DNA of 64,000 nucleotides. Source: Shinella sp. SUS2. GTDB taxonomy: Bacteria; Pseudomonadota; Alphaproteobacteria; Rhizobiales; Rhizobiaceae. Positions 54,372 through 63,038 of this stretch are shown in pieces. Both the position numbers and the translations under genes were made by a program. The notes beneath the pieces were generated by a model. The model had not been told where the DNA came from. It searched no databases and was given only the letters and a program-made list of their open reading frames with translations. The stretch lies in the NCBI RefSeq assembly GCF_001262505.1, contig NZ_KQ410733.1, positions 124,001-188,000 of the forward strand. Direction: 5' to 3'. How positions within the stretch are numbered: the first letter of the stretch is position 1; the number at the start of each line of letters is the position of its first letter.

Positions 54372-55511
54372 TCAGGCGTTCAGCATTTCGCGGGCGATGA
54401 TGAGCTGTTGGATCTGTGATGTGCCCTCGTAGAGCCGGAACAGCCGGACGTCGCGGTAGAAGTGCTCGACCGGATAGTTCTGCATGTAGCCGGCCCCTCC
54501 GTGGATCTGCACTGCACGGTCGGCGACCCGGCCGACCATTTCCGAACAGAACAGTTTCGCGCTCGCAGCCTGCTGGATGACGCGATCGCCCGCATCGAAC
54601 CGCCGCGCTGCTTCCAGCACCATTGCGCGTCCGGCAAAGGCCTCCGTGGAACTGTCGGCGAGCATGGCCTGGATGAGTTGGTGCTCGGCGATCGGCTTGC
54701 CGAACTGCACCCGCGCGCGCGCGAACCGCACGGCCTCGTCGCACAGCCGCTCCGCGGCGCCCACGCAGACGGCGGAGATATGCAGGCGGCCGCGGTTGAG
54801 CACCTTCATCGCGGTCTTGAAGCCAGCGCCTTCCACGCCACCGATGACGCTGTCGGCGGGGATGCGGCAATTGTCGAAGATGACGTCGCAGGTGCGGGTA
54901 CCGCGCTGCCCCATCTTCCTGTCAATGGCGCCGAGGCTGAGGCCGGGGCTGTCCTTCGGCACCAGGAAGGCGGTCACGCCCGCAGGTCCCGGTCCGCCGG
55001 TGCGCGCCATGACGGTGAAGACATCGGCCACCGGGGCGTTCGTGATGTAGCGTTTCGTGCCGTTGAGGATGTAGTGGTTGCCGTCTCGCCGTGCCGTGGT
55101 CTTCACGGCGCCTGCATCCGAGCCGACGTCCGGTTCGGTGAGGGCGAAGGAGCCGATGGCCTCGCCCGTCGCCATGCGCGGCAGCCAGTACTGTTTCTGT
55201 GCTTCCGTGCCATCGACGATGACGCCCTGCGAGCCGATGCCGTTGTTCGTGCCGATGACGGAGCGGAAGGCGGGAGAGGCATAACCGAGCTCGAAAGCGA
55301 CGAGCACCTCTTCCTCCATCGTCAGGCCGAGTCCGCCGTGTTCTTCCGGGATGGACATGCCGAAAAGGCCCAGCGCCCGCATCTCCGCGATGATCTCGGG
55401 TGGGATGGCGTTTTCCTCCTCCACCCGGGCCTCCGCCGGCAGCAGCCGTTCGCGCGCGAACCGGCGCACCATCTCAACCAGCGCGTTCAGCACTTCGGCG
55501 TCCCGGATCAT
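54372..55511 (-). CDS. Acyl-CoA dehydrogenase
   Basis: A 379-residue acyl-CoA dehydrogenase. The signature IGSFALTEPDVGSDAGAVKT contains FAD/substrate residues, KRYITNAPVADVF follows, and catalytic Glu362 lies in RLYEGTSQIQQLI, the position used by short- and medium-chain enzymes. GGAGYMQNYPVEHFYRDVR is also present. ATG 55511 follows AAGAGGAAGAG; a start at 55559 would lie in the operator region. It is first in the unit with otnK and otnC, and divergent from the E1 gene over a 148-base region with operator B. The acyl substrate is unknown. Confidence 0.93.
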   Translation of the reverse strand: MIRDAEVLNALVEMVRRFARERLLPAEARVEEENAIPPEIIAEMRALGLFGMSIPEEHGGLGLTMEEEVLVAFELGYASPAFRSVIGTNNGIGSQGVIVDGTEAQKQYWLPRMATGEAIGSFALTEPDVGSDAGAVKTTARRDGNHYILNGTKRYITNAPVADVFTVMARTGGPGPAGVTAFLVPKDSPGLSLGAIDRKMGQRGTRTCDVIFDNCRIPADSVIGGVEGAGFKTAMKVLNRGRLHISAVCVGAAERLCDEAVRFARARVQFGKPIAEHQLIQAMLADSSTEAFAGRAMVLEAARRFDAGDRVIQQAASAKLFCSEMVGRVADRAVQIHGGAGYMQNYPVEHFYRDVRLFRLYEGTSQIQQLIIAREMLNA

Positions 55512-55595
55512 CGCATCTCTTCCTCTTTGGCGGCCCGTGAAAATTTCTGTTGCATCCAAAGGCTGGCACAGCTTAGTGTGCCGTTCAACAGAAAT

Positions 55596-55610
55596 CGGAA
55601 TTTATTTCCA
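55596..55610. promoter_or_regulatory. IclR-like operator B
   Basis: CGGAATTTATTTCCA matches twelve of fourteen defined positions of the E. coli IclR consensus TGGAAATNATTTCCA. It lies in the 148-base region between the divergent acyl-CoA dehydrogenase (start 55511) and E1 (start 55660) genes. It is followed by TAAACGGCAATCG, similar to the flank of operator A. Confidence 0.65.
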
Positions 55611-55659
55611 TAAACGGCAATCGAGCCCACTGCGGCTCCCTTGCGACCCGAGGACACGA

Positions 55660-57834
55660 ATGGCACGCCAGATACCGCTCGCCCCTTCCGCGCCCTGGTT
55701 CCGGCTGGAACTGGACGAGGCGGACTGGAGCGAGGAACAGGCAAAAGACCTCGTCCACTGGTACGGCCAGATGCTGCTCATCCGCCGGTTCGAGGAAAAG
55801 CTGCTCGATCTGGAGAAGGCCGGGCTCATCCACGGCCCGGCCCATGCCAGCATCGGCCAGGAGGCCGGTGCGGTCGGCGCCATGGCTGCGCTCGGTACCG
55901 ACGACAAGATCAACGGTACGCACCGCGCCCACCATCAGGTGCTGCTGAAGCTGCTCAATCCCTCGGTTCCCGATGGCTTCGACATCCGCAAGGACGCCTT
56001 CACGCCCGGCATGGACGAGGCGATCTACCGCTTCATGGCGGAGATCATGGGTTTGACCCCTGGCTATTGCGGCGGGCGGGGCGGCTCCATGCATATGCGT
56101 TTCGCTGGCGCTGGCGTCGTCGGCACCTCGGCGATCGTCGGCGGCAACCCGCCCCATGCGGCGGGCTACGCGCTCGCCGACAAGATGCTTGGCCGCGACC
56201 ATATCTCCGTTGCTTTCTTCGGCGACGGCGCGGCGCAGAACGGGGCGAGCTACGAGGCGATGAACATCGCAGCCGCGCAGGGTCTGCCGGTGATCTTTTT
56301 CATCGAGAACAACCTCTACGGCGTTTCCACGCACATTTCGGACGTGACGCGCGAGACGCGGCTGTCGTCCCGTGGTGCGATGCTCGGCATCGCCTCGATC
56401 GAATGCGATGGCATGGACGTCGTTGCCGTGCACCGCGCCATGGCGGAAGCCCGCCGCATCATCCGCGAGACGGGCGGCCCCGTGGTGGTCGAAGCCCTCT
56501 GCTATCGCCATTTCCATCAGTCCGGCTCCCGCAGCGGCAGCGACTTCGGCTATCGCACGAAGGAGGAGGAAGCCGCATGGCGCGCGCGCGATCCGATCGC
56601 GCTTGCCGAAGCGCGCCTGACGGCGCTCGGCCTGCTCTCTCCGGAGGAGTTCGCCCAGATCGACGCGCTGGTGACGGATCGGGTCGCCGCCGCGGCCGGA
56701 AGGCTGACCGAACCGGTCCCCGGTGGAAACACGCTGCGCATTCCCGACAGCCTCTGGCCGGATCCGGCGACGCGCGACCATGGCATTCTGGGCAACCTTT
56801 CCGAGCTTGCCGGAAAGCGTTTTCTCGACCACGACGACATGCGCCCCGACGCCGTCGAGAAGGTGAAGTTCGTTACTGCCGCCTCCGAGACGCTGGCTGC
56901 CGCGATGGCGCGCGATCCCCGCATCATCGTCATGGGCGAGGATGCGCACCAGATGCGCGGCGGCGTCAGCGGCTTCACCAAGGGCGTTCTGGAACGCTGG
57001 CCAGAACGCGTCCTGCCCATGTCGATCGCCGAGAACGGCTTCACGGGCGTTGCCCTCGGCGCGGCGCTTAACGGCCTGCGACCGGTGGTCGAGATCATGT
57101 TCGGCGATTTCTGCTTCACCGCGGCCGACCAGATCGCCAATGGTGTCGGCAAGGTGCGGCACATGTTCGGCGACGGTTTCCCCGTTCCGATCGTCATGCG
57201 CGTGCGCATCTCGCCCCACACCGGCTACGGCTCGCAGCATTCCGGCGATCCCTCGGCCCTTTTCGGCCTGTTCCCCGGCTGGCGCATCGTCACACCGTCG
57301 AACGCCTTCGACTATATCGGCCTCATGAATTCGGCGCTGGCCTGCGACGACCCCGTCGTCGTCTTCGAGCACACCGAACTCTACCAGAAGGAGTTCGAGG
57401 TGCCCGCCGGCGACCGGGACTTCTTCATTCCCTTCGGCACGGCGCGCGTCGTGCGGCCGGGAAGCGCCTGCACGGTTCTTGCGACCTCCGTCATGGTGCA
57501 GAACGCGATCCGGGCGGCTGAGGAGGCGGGCATCGATGCCGAGGTCATCGACCTGCGCAACATCGACCATCACGGCATCGACTGGCAGCGCATCGGCCAA
57601 TCCATCGACAAGACGGGCCGGGTCGTCATCGCCGAGCAGACTGCACGCAGCCTGTCGATGGGCGGCACCTGGGCCGCCGAGATCCAGGAGCGTTTCTTCG
57701 ACTGTCTCGACCACGAAATCCTGCGCGTGACCGGTGGGTTTGCCGCCCCCACGGTCTCGGCCGCTCTCAACCGCGCAGCGCTCGCAACAGTGGCCGACGT
57801 GCGGGACGCTTTGCTTCGAATTGCGGAAAAATAG
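55660..57834 (+). CDS. Fused E1 alpha-beta of a thiamine-dependent dehydrogenase/acyloin-cleaving complex
   Basis: A 724-residue fusion. Residues 1-370 are an E1 alpha domain with HGPAHASIGQEAGAVGAMAA, the mobile loop YCGGRGGSMHM and the TPP/Mg motif starting FFGDGAAQNGASYEAM and ending IENN. Residues 400-720 are an E1 beta domain (IIVMGEDAHQMRGGVSGFTK, VEIMFGDFCFTAADQIAN, SPHTGYGSQHS). In most acetoin and branched-chain systems these are two proteins. With the AcoC-like E2 it should decarboxylate a 2-oxo acid or cleave an acyloin. ATG 55660 follows GAGGA. It is the first gene of a unit with binding protein and aminotransferases. No E3 gene is in the window. Confidence 0.9.
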   Translation: MARQIPLAPSAPWFRLELDEADWSEEQAKDLVHWYGQMLLIRRFEEKLLDLEKAGLIHGPAHASIGQEAGAVGAMAALGTDDKINGTHRAHHQVLLKLLNPSVPDGFDIRKDAFTPGMDEAIYRFMAEIMGLTPGYCGGRGGSMHMRFAGAGVVGTSAIVGGNPPHAAGYALADKMLGRDHISVAFFGDGAAQNGASYEAMNIAAAQGLPVIFFIENNLYGVSTHISDVTRETRLSSRGAMLGIASIECDGMDVVAVHRAMAEARRIIRETGGPVVVEALCYRHFHQSGSRSGSDFGYRTKEEEAAWRARDPIALAEARLTALGLLSPEEFAQIDALVTDRVAAAAGRLTEPVPGGNTLRIPDSLWPDPATRDHGILGNLSELAGKRFLDHDDMRPDAVEKVKFVTAASETLAAAMARDPRIIVMGEDAHQMRGGVSGFTKGVLERWPERVLPMSIAENGFTGVALGAALNGLRPVVEIMFGDFCFTAADQIANGVGKVRHMFGDGFPVPIVMRVRISPHTGYGSQHSGDPSALFGLFPGWRIVTPSNAFDYIGLMNSALACDDPVVVFEHTELYQKEFEVPAGDRDFFIPFGTARVVRPGSACTVLATSVMVQNAIRAAEEAGIDAEVIDLRNIDHHGIDWQRIGQSIDKTGRVVIAEQTARSLSMGGTWAAEIQERFFDCLDHEILRVTGGFAAPTVSAALNRAALATVADVRDALLRIAEK

Positions 57835-57879
57835 TGGAACAGGGCATCCGCAGCCCGTCAAACTGGAGGTATCCAACCG

Positions 57880-59478
57880 ATGAAACGACTTCTTCCATCG
57901 AAATCCAGACTGGCCTTTCTCTCGCTCGCCCTCTCCGCCACGATCCTGGGCGGAGCCACCCACCCGGCATTGGCCGAAGAGCGCGCTTTGGTGATCGCCC
58001 GTGACATGGACGTCAACTCGCTCGATCCGGCTCGCGCCTGGTGCGACACCTGCCAGATCTACAACACCTCCGTCTACGAGCAGCTCGTGACGCTCGACAA
58101 GGACAACAAGGTGCAGCCGCTGATCGCCTCAAGCTGGGAGATCAACAAGGAACAGACCCAGCTGACCTTCAAGCTCGATCCGGCCGCAAAGTTCTCCGAC
58201 GGCACGCCGGTCGAGGCCAAGGATGTGAAATGGTCGTTCGAGCGGCTGAAGAACATCAAGGGCAACGGCGCCTTCATCGCCGACCCCATCAGCTCGATCG
58301 ACATTCCCGACGCGCAGACGGTCATCGTGAACCTCTCCGCGCCGAATTCGGAGTTCCTCAACCAGGCGGCTGCGGGCTTCCTCGGCATCATCAACAGCGA
58401 TGTCGCTGCCGCTAACGGCGCACTCTCGGATGCGACGGCGGTCGACAAGGACACGTCGGAAAACTGGTTCCTGAGCAACTCCGCCGGCAGCGGTCCCTTC
58501 GTCCTCGAATCCTACGAGCCGAATTCGGAACTGCGCCTGAAGCGCAACGACAATTACTGGCGCAAGGCCCCAACGATCCCGCAGGTCGTCTTCCGCCAGG
58601 TCAAGGATGCCGTGGCGCAGGCGCAGATGCTGCAGTCCGGTGCCGCCGATATCGCCATGCAGATCGACGCGGAAACCGCCAAGACGCTCGAAGGCAGCAA
58701 TGTGGTGGTCGACAAGGTGCCGTCCTACAACTTTGTCTACATTGCGCTGTCGCCGGGTGCCAAGGCCAATACCGTCAAGCTGACGCCCGAGGTGCGCGAA
58801 GCCATCTCGATCGCCATCGACCGCACGTCGCTGATCGACTTTACCGTTGGCGGCGCCGGCCGTGCGATCGCAACGCCCATCCCGCTCGGCTTCCCCGGCG
58901 GCGACAACCATGAGATCCCTGCCTACAATCCGGACCGCGCCAAGGAGCTGCTGGCAGCCGCTGGCGTTGGTGACGGTTTCACGCTGAAGTCGATCTATCC
59001 GGACATGAACGTCTATGGCGTCGATTTTTCGCTGATGATGCAGAAGATCCAGCAGGATCTTGCCAAGGTGGGCATAACGGTCGAGTTGTCGCCGGTTCCC
59101 TTCGCCAACTGGCGCGAAGCCGCCAACGGCGACCATATCCCGCTGACCGCCGTCTTCTTCGCCCCGGACTTCTTCGGCACCTCGCAATATGTCGATGTCT
59201 TCGGCCTGTCGGAAGGTTCCGTCTGGGCCAAGCGGGCGGGCGGCGCGACCGATCCCTCGATCATCAGCACCGAAACCGGCAAGCTGCGTGAACAGGCGCT
59301 CGCCGCGCCGGCCGAGGAGGCGGAAAAACTCTGGTTCGAGGCCGGTGAGCAGATGGCCAAGGCCCGGATCATCATCCCGATGGTCAGCCCCGACCTCATC
59401 CTGGCGCACAGCCCGACCGTCAAGGGCGTTCGCTACAGCGCCTGCTGCAACCTGCCGCTCGCCGAAATCACGAACTGA
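57880..59478 (+). CDS. Peptide/opine-type ABC transporter substrate-binding protein
   Basis: A 532-residue SBP family 5 (DppA/OppA-like) protein. A signal peptide (LAFLSLALSATILGGATHPA, cleavage after ALA) is followed by LVIARDMDVNSLDPARAW, and the classical FKLDPAAKFSDGTPVEAKDV with WSFERLKN. Two cysteine pairs occur (residues about 49-52, WCDTCQIY, and 521-522, SACCNLPL). GGAGG lies nine bases before ATG 57880. It is the sole binding protein in the island and is probably the partner of the DppBCDF-like genes at 46210-50090, although it is encoded on the other arm, next to E1. Confidence 0.92.
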   Translation: MKRLLPSKSRLAFLSLALSATILGGATHPALAEERALVIARDMDVNSLDPARAWCDTCQIYNTSVYEQLVTLDKDNKVQPLIASSWEINKEQTQLTFKLDPAAKFSDGTPVEAKDVKWSFERLKNIKGNGAFIADPISSIDIPDAQTVIVNLSAPNSEFLNQAAAGFLGIINSDVAAANGALSDATAVDKDTSENWFLSNSAGSGPFVLESYEPNSELRLKRNDNYWRKAPTIPQVVFRQVKDAVAQAQMLQSGAADIAMQIDAETAKTLEGSNVVVDKVPSYNFVYIALSPGAKANTVKLTPEVREAISIAIDRTSLIDFTVGGAGRAIATPIPLGFPGGDNHEIPAYNPDRAKELLAAAGVGDGFTLKSIYPDMNVYGVDFSLMMQKIQQDLAKVGITVELSPVPFANWREAANGDHIPLTAVFFAPDFFGTSQYVDVFGLSEGSVWAKRAGGATDPSIISTETGKLREQALAAPAEEAEKLWFEAGEQMAKARIIIPMVSPDLILAHSPTVKGVRYSACCNLPLAEITN

Positions 59479-59487
59479 CCGAGCCAT

Positions 59488-59512
59488 CGGGAGAGGCGAA
59501 ATGCCTCTCCCG
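59488..59512 (+). other. Intercistronic hairpin between binding protein and aminotransferase genes
   Basis: CGGGAGAGGC (59488-59497) and GCCTCTCCCG (59503-59512) form a perfect ten-bp stem with loop GAAAT. It begins ten bases after the binding protein stop and is not followed by a T-run. A role in protecting the upstream mRNA, so that the binding protein is made in excess, is likelier than full termination. Confidence 0.6.
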
Positions 59513-59530
59513 CCCAGGAGGACATACAAG

Positions 59531-60775
59531 ATGACAGCGAAACTGCTGAACAGCCGCGATACGGAACTCGTCGAACGCGCCCAGCGCGTGGTGCCGAACG
59601 GCATGTGGGGACATATGGCGACCCGGGCGATCGCACCGGGCTATCCGCAATTCTTCTCGCGCTCGGACGGTTGCCGCGTCTGGGATGCGGATGGCAACGA
59701 ATACATCGATTTCATGTGCGCCTGGGGGCCGAACGTGCTCGGCTATCGCCACCGGGACGTGGATGCCGCGGCTCTCGCGCGGATCGATGCGGGCGATGTC
59801 GGCAATGGTCCGACAGAGAGCATGGTGGAGCTGGCCGAACTGCTCGTCGATACGCTCGATCATGCCGACTGGACGCTTTTCCAGAAGAACGGCACGGATG
59901 CGACGACGGCCTGCGTCACCATTGCGCGTGCGGCCACCGGGCGCCGCAAGATTCTCGTTGCCCGCGGTGCCTATCACGGCGCCGTTCCGTGGTGCTCCCC
60001 TTCGCTGCTCGGCGTGACGGCGGAAGACAGGGCCCATATCATCGTCTTCGACTATAACGATGCTGCGAGCCTCGATGCCGCGGTCAATGCTGCGGGCGAT
60101 GATCTGGCGGCTATCCTGCTGACCGCCTTCCAGCATGATGTCGGCAAGGACCAGCACCTGCCGCAAGCCGCCTTCCTCGCTCATGCGCGCAAGATCTGCG
60201 ACCGTACCGGCGCGGCCCTCATCCTTGACGACGTGCGCGCGGGCTTCCGCCTCGATGTTAGGGGCAGTTGGGCGCGCTATGGGGTCAAGCCCGACCTTGC
60301 GGCCTATTCGAAGGCCATCGCCAACGGCTGGCCGCTCGCCGCCGTGGCCGGTGCGGAACGCTTCCGGGAAGGCGCAGGCAAGGTCTTCGTCACAGGCTCG
60401 TTCTGGTACGGCTCTGCTGCCATGGCGGCCGCGGTCAAGACTGTCCAGATCCTGCGGGACAGCGACGCCCTTGCGCATACGGAGGCGATGGGTGAGCGTT
60501 TCCGGACCGGCCTCTCGGAAATTTCTGCCCGGCACGGCTTCACGCTGCGGCAGACCGGTCCGGTGCAGATGCCGATGGTGCTGTTCGACGGTGACCAGGA
60601 GCTGAAGATCGCCAACGCCTTCTGCCTGGCGGCCCTCAGACGCGGCATCTATCTGCATCCCAAGCACAACATGTTCCTGTGTGCCGCCCATACGCCCGGG
60701 GATATCGACCGGGCACTCGAGGCCGCGGACGGCGCCTTCCGCGACATCGTCTCGGCGGGCGTGCTCGCCGCCTGA
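59531..60775 (+). CDS. Class III aminotransferase (glutamate-1-semialdehyde aminomutase-like)
   Basis: A 414-residue fold type I PLP enzyme. The N-terminal GCRVWDADGNEYIDFMCAWG, the VGNGPTESMVELAEL stretch, ILVARGAYHGAVPWCSP and LILDDVRAGFRL (PLP-contact Asp) are typical. Lys261 in AAYSKAIANGWPLAAVAG is the Schiff-base lysine. Its character is GSA-aminomutase-like, a group that includes beta-amino acid and amine transaminases. A heme role is unlikely because it lies in a catabolic unit. AGGAGG precedes ATG 59531. It may remove the amino group of the imported compound. Confidence 0.9.
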   Translation: MTAKLLNSRDTELVERAQRVVPNGMWGHMATRAIAPGYPQFFSRSDGCRVWDADGNEYIDFMCAWGPNVLGYRHRDVDAAALARIDAGDVGNGPTESMVELAELLVDTLDHADWTLFQKNGTDATTACVTIARAATGRRKILVARGAYHGAVPWCSPSLLGVTAEDRAHIIVFDYNDAASLDAAVNAAGDDLAAILLTAFQHDVGKDQHLPQAAFLAHARKICDRTGAALILDDVRAGFRLDVRGSWARYGVKPDLAAYSKAIANGWPLAAVAGAERFREGAGKVFVTGSFWYGSAAMAAAVKTVQILRDSDALAHTEAMGERFRTGLSEISARHGFTLRQTGPVQMPMVLFDGDQELKIANAFCLAALRRGIYLHPKHNMFLCAAHTPGDIDRALEAADGAFRDIVSAGVLAA

Positions 60776-60794
60776 ACGTCGCCGCCCCGACCCT

Positions 60795-60818
60795 GCATGC
60801 CGCCTGTGGGCGGCGTGC
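60795..60818 (+). other. Hairpin between the two aminotransferase genes
   Basis: GCATGCCGCC (60795-60804) can pair with GGCGGCGTGC (60809-60818), with one G-T pair and a TGTG loop. It lies in the 78-base gap between the aminotransferase genes. It lacks a T-run. Probably an mRNA structure or attenuating hairpin. Confidence 0.4.
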
Positions 60819-60853
60819 ACCGGCGTGTCACCCCTTTTTCGAGGAGGGCCATC

Positions 60854-61828
60854 ATGTCCTATACGGACCACATTTTCGACGACTATCGCCTGCGCGTGAA
60901 AGCGCTCGAAGCGAGCGACAATCCATTCGCCAAGGGCATCGCCTATATCGCCGGGGAATACGTCCCGCTGCACGAGGCACGCATTCCGATCCTCGACCAG
61001 GGTTTCCTGCATTCGGATCTGACCTACGACGTGCCGGCCGTCTGGAACGGCCGGTTCTTCCGGCTGGAGGATCATCTCGACCGTTTCGAAAAGAGCTGCG
61101 CCCAGTTGCGCCTCAAGAGCCCTCTGTCGCGGGAGGAAATCCGCGATCGGCTCGTCGAGATGACGGTCAAGAGCGGTATCCGCGATGCCTATGTCATGAT
61201 GATCGTGACCCGCGGCCTGCGCTTCGTGCGCCAGTATGCGCCCGAGGAGTGCGACAATTTCTGCTATCTCATGGTCATGCCCTATCTCTGGGTCATGGAC
61301 GAGGCGACGCAGAAGAACGGTGGCAGCGCGGTCATCACCCGCACGGTCCGCCGCGTGCCGCCGGGCGCCATCGACCCGACCGTCAAGAACCTGCAATGGG
61401 GCGATTTCACCCGCGGCCTGATGGAGGCGCGTGATCGCGGCGCGATGTACCCGATTCTGACCGATGGCGACGCGAACCTCACCGAAGGCTCGGGCTTCAA
61501 TGTCATCCTGATCAAGGACGGCAAGCTCTACACGCCGAGAAAGGGCGTGCTGGAAGGCGTGACGCGCAAATCGGTGCTCGCGGTCGCCGAGAAGCTCGGA
61601 TACCCCTACACGATCGACGATGTGCCGGTGGAACTCGCCTACCAGTGCGACGAGATCCTCTTCGTCACGACTGCCGGCGGCGTCATGCCGATCACCACGC
61701 TTGATGGCCAACCGGTCGGTGACGGTCAGGTCGGCCCCATCAGCAAGGCCCTCTGGAAGGGCTACTGGGACGCTCATGCAGATCCGGAGCTGAGTTTCGC
61801 TGTCGAAGACTATCGAGCTGGCGGCTGA
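60854..61828 (+). CDS. Class IV aminotransferase resembling (R)-amine transaminases
   Basis: A 324-residue fold type IV PLP enzyme. Segments [35 protein letters not shown] and [14 protein letters not shown] with catalytic Lys178, then [20 protein letters not shown] and [11 protein letters not shown], closely follow those I recall from the (R)-selective amine transaminases of Arthrobacter and Aspergillus (for example the region around Lys188). Branched-chain and D-amino acid aminotransferases share the fold but not all of these strings. GAGGAGGGCC lies before ATG 60854. It is the last gene of the E1 unit. Substrate and stereochemistry are inferred from similarity only. Confidence 0.85.
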   Translation: MSYTDHIFDDYRLRVKALEASDNPFAKGIAYIAGEYVPLHEARIPILDQGFLHSDLTYDVPAVWNGRFFRLEDHLDRFEKSCAQLRLKSPLSREEIRDRLVEMTVKSGIRDAYVMMIVTRGLRFVRQYAPEECDNFCYLMVMPYLWVMDEATQKNGGSAVITRTVRRVPPGAIDPTVKNLQWGDFTRGLMEARDRGAMYPILTDGDANLTEGSGFNVILIKDGKLYTPRKGVLEGVTRKSVLAVAEKLGYPYTIDDVPVELAYQCDEILFVTTAGGVMPITTLDGQPVGDGQVGPISKALWKGYWDAHADPELSFAVEDYRAGG

Positions 61829-61866
61829 CCCCCCTGCCCTGCGGCAAGCCGGAATGCCCGGCAGGA

Positions 61867-62944
61867 TCAGCCCGTTCTGAACGGCATTGTGAGCGATGCC
61901 CGGAACCGCCCGGGCGCGACAGGCCCTGCAGCCAGGAAAGCGCCGGCGGGAAAGTGGGTTTTGACGCGATGGGCAACATTGGCAAGGCCGATGCCGAGGC
62001 CAACTTTGCCAGTTGCGGCGGCTGCGACGTCGTTTTCTACCGACACGCAGAGCATCGGCCCTGTCCTGACCGCGCTGACATGGATTTCGGCCCTGCCGGT
62101 CGAGGAGCCGACGCCATGTTTCACGGCGTTTTCGATCAGAGGCTGCAAGATCAGGCTGGGAACCATGGCGTCGTTGAGTTCGGCCGGAATGTCGATGCGG
62201 ACGGTCATCCGGTCTGAGAACCGCTCCTTCTCGATGTCGAGATACTCCTTCTGAAGGGCCATTTCAATCGACGAGCCGCAACTCCCGCAAAGGGTCGAGC
62301 TGCAATGTCGAGCGGAGGAAGGCCGAGAGCGACATGATCATCCGCTCGGCGCGCTGCGAGGCGCCTTCTTCGACGAGGCCGGTAATCGAGTTGAGCGTGT
62401 TGAAGAGGAAGTGTGGGTTTATCTGGTAGTGCAGCGCGCGCATCTGTGCGGCGAGAGCTTCCTCCCGCGTGGCCAACAGCTTCAGGTCCCGGTCGCGCAC
62501 GTCGATAAGGTTGAGCAGCGCGACGAAGAGAAACGACCAGCCGAAGAAGATCGACATGCGGTAGCAGACCGCATAGCCGTATTCCCTGAGATCGAACGGC
62601 GTCGCGGCCGGCAGCATGATCAGACTGTAGAGGTAGTAGTCGAGCAGCGACATGCCGAGGGAGCTGAAAAGCGAGAGGAGCAGGCACGCGAGAAGCTGCA
62701 CGCTGTAGGGCTGCCGCCGGATGCGGCTGAGCAGATAGGCGAAAAGGATCGCCAGCAGGACGAAAACCACCTCGAGGACGAGTTTTCCCAGGATGGGTTT
62801 GATCGGGTTGTCGCCGATGGAAAACCATGTGGGGCTGCTGATCAGGAACTCGGCCGCGGCATAGACGAGAGCAAGGCGCACGGTTAGCGCAGGCAGCCCG
62901 GCGCCATCCAGAATGCCGGCGGAAGGGACGGAGATCTCTTTCAT
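61867..62944 (-). pseudogene. LytS/YehU-type sensor histidine kinase split by a frameshift
   Basis: Two adjacent reverse-strand frames together encode one histidine kinase. The first (start ATG 62944, stop at 62264) has about five membrane segments, then ALHYQINPHFLFNTLNSITG, the phosphoacceptor H-box, and ends FLRSTLQLDPLRELRLVD. The second (ATG 62262 to 61867) begins MALQKEYLDIEKERFSDRM, which is exactly the segment expected next, and holds the ATPase motifs PLIENAVKHGVG and GIGLANVAHRVKTHF. On the minus strand the junction reads GATTGAAATG; removing one T would give GAT GAA ATG and join the frames. No LytTR response regulator is adjacent. It could be a sequencing error, a recent mutation, or two coupled proteins. 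Confidence 0.8.
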
Positions 62945-63038
62945 GCATAACCCTGTCACGTTCGGTCCGCGGGTCTGTCCGGCTCAGGCTTAATCCGTCG
63001 GGTCAGTTGGGGCGAGCGATTTCAGGCGCCGGCGCCTG

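Noticed and set aside
55585..57963. 792-codon reverse open frame opposite the E1 gene
   Set aside because: The forward frame carries E1 alpha and beta motifs in order; the reverse one is a GC-frame shadow.
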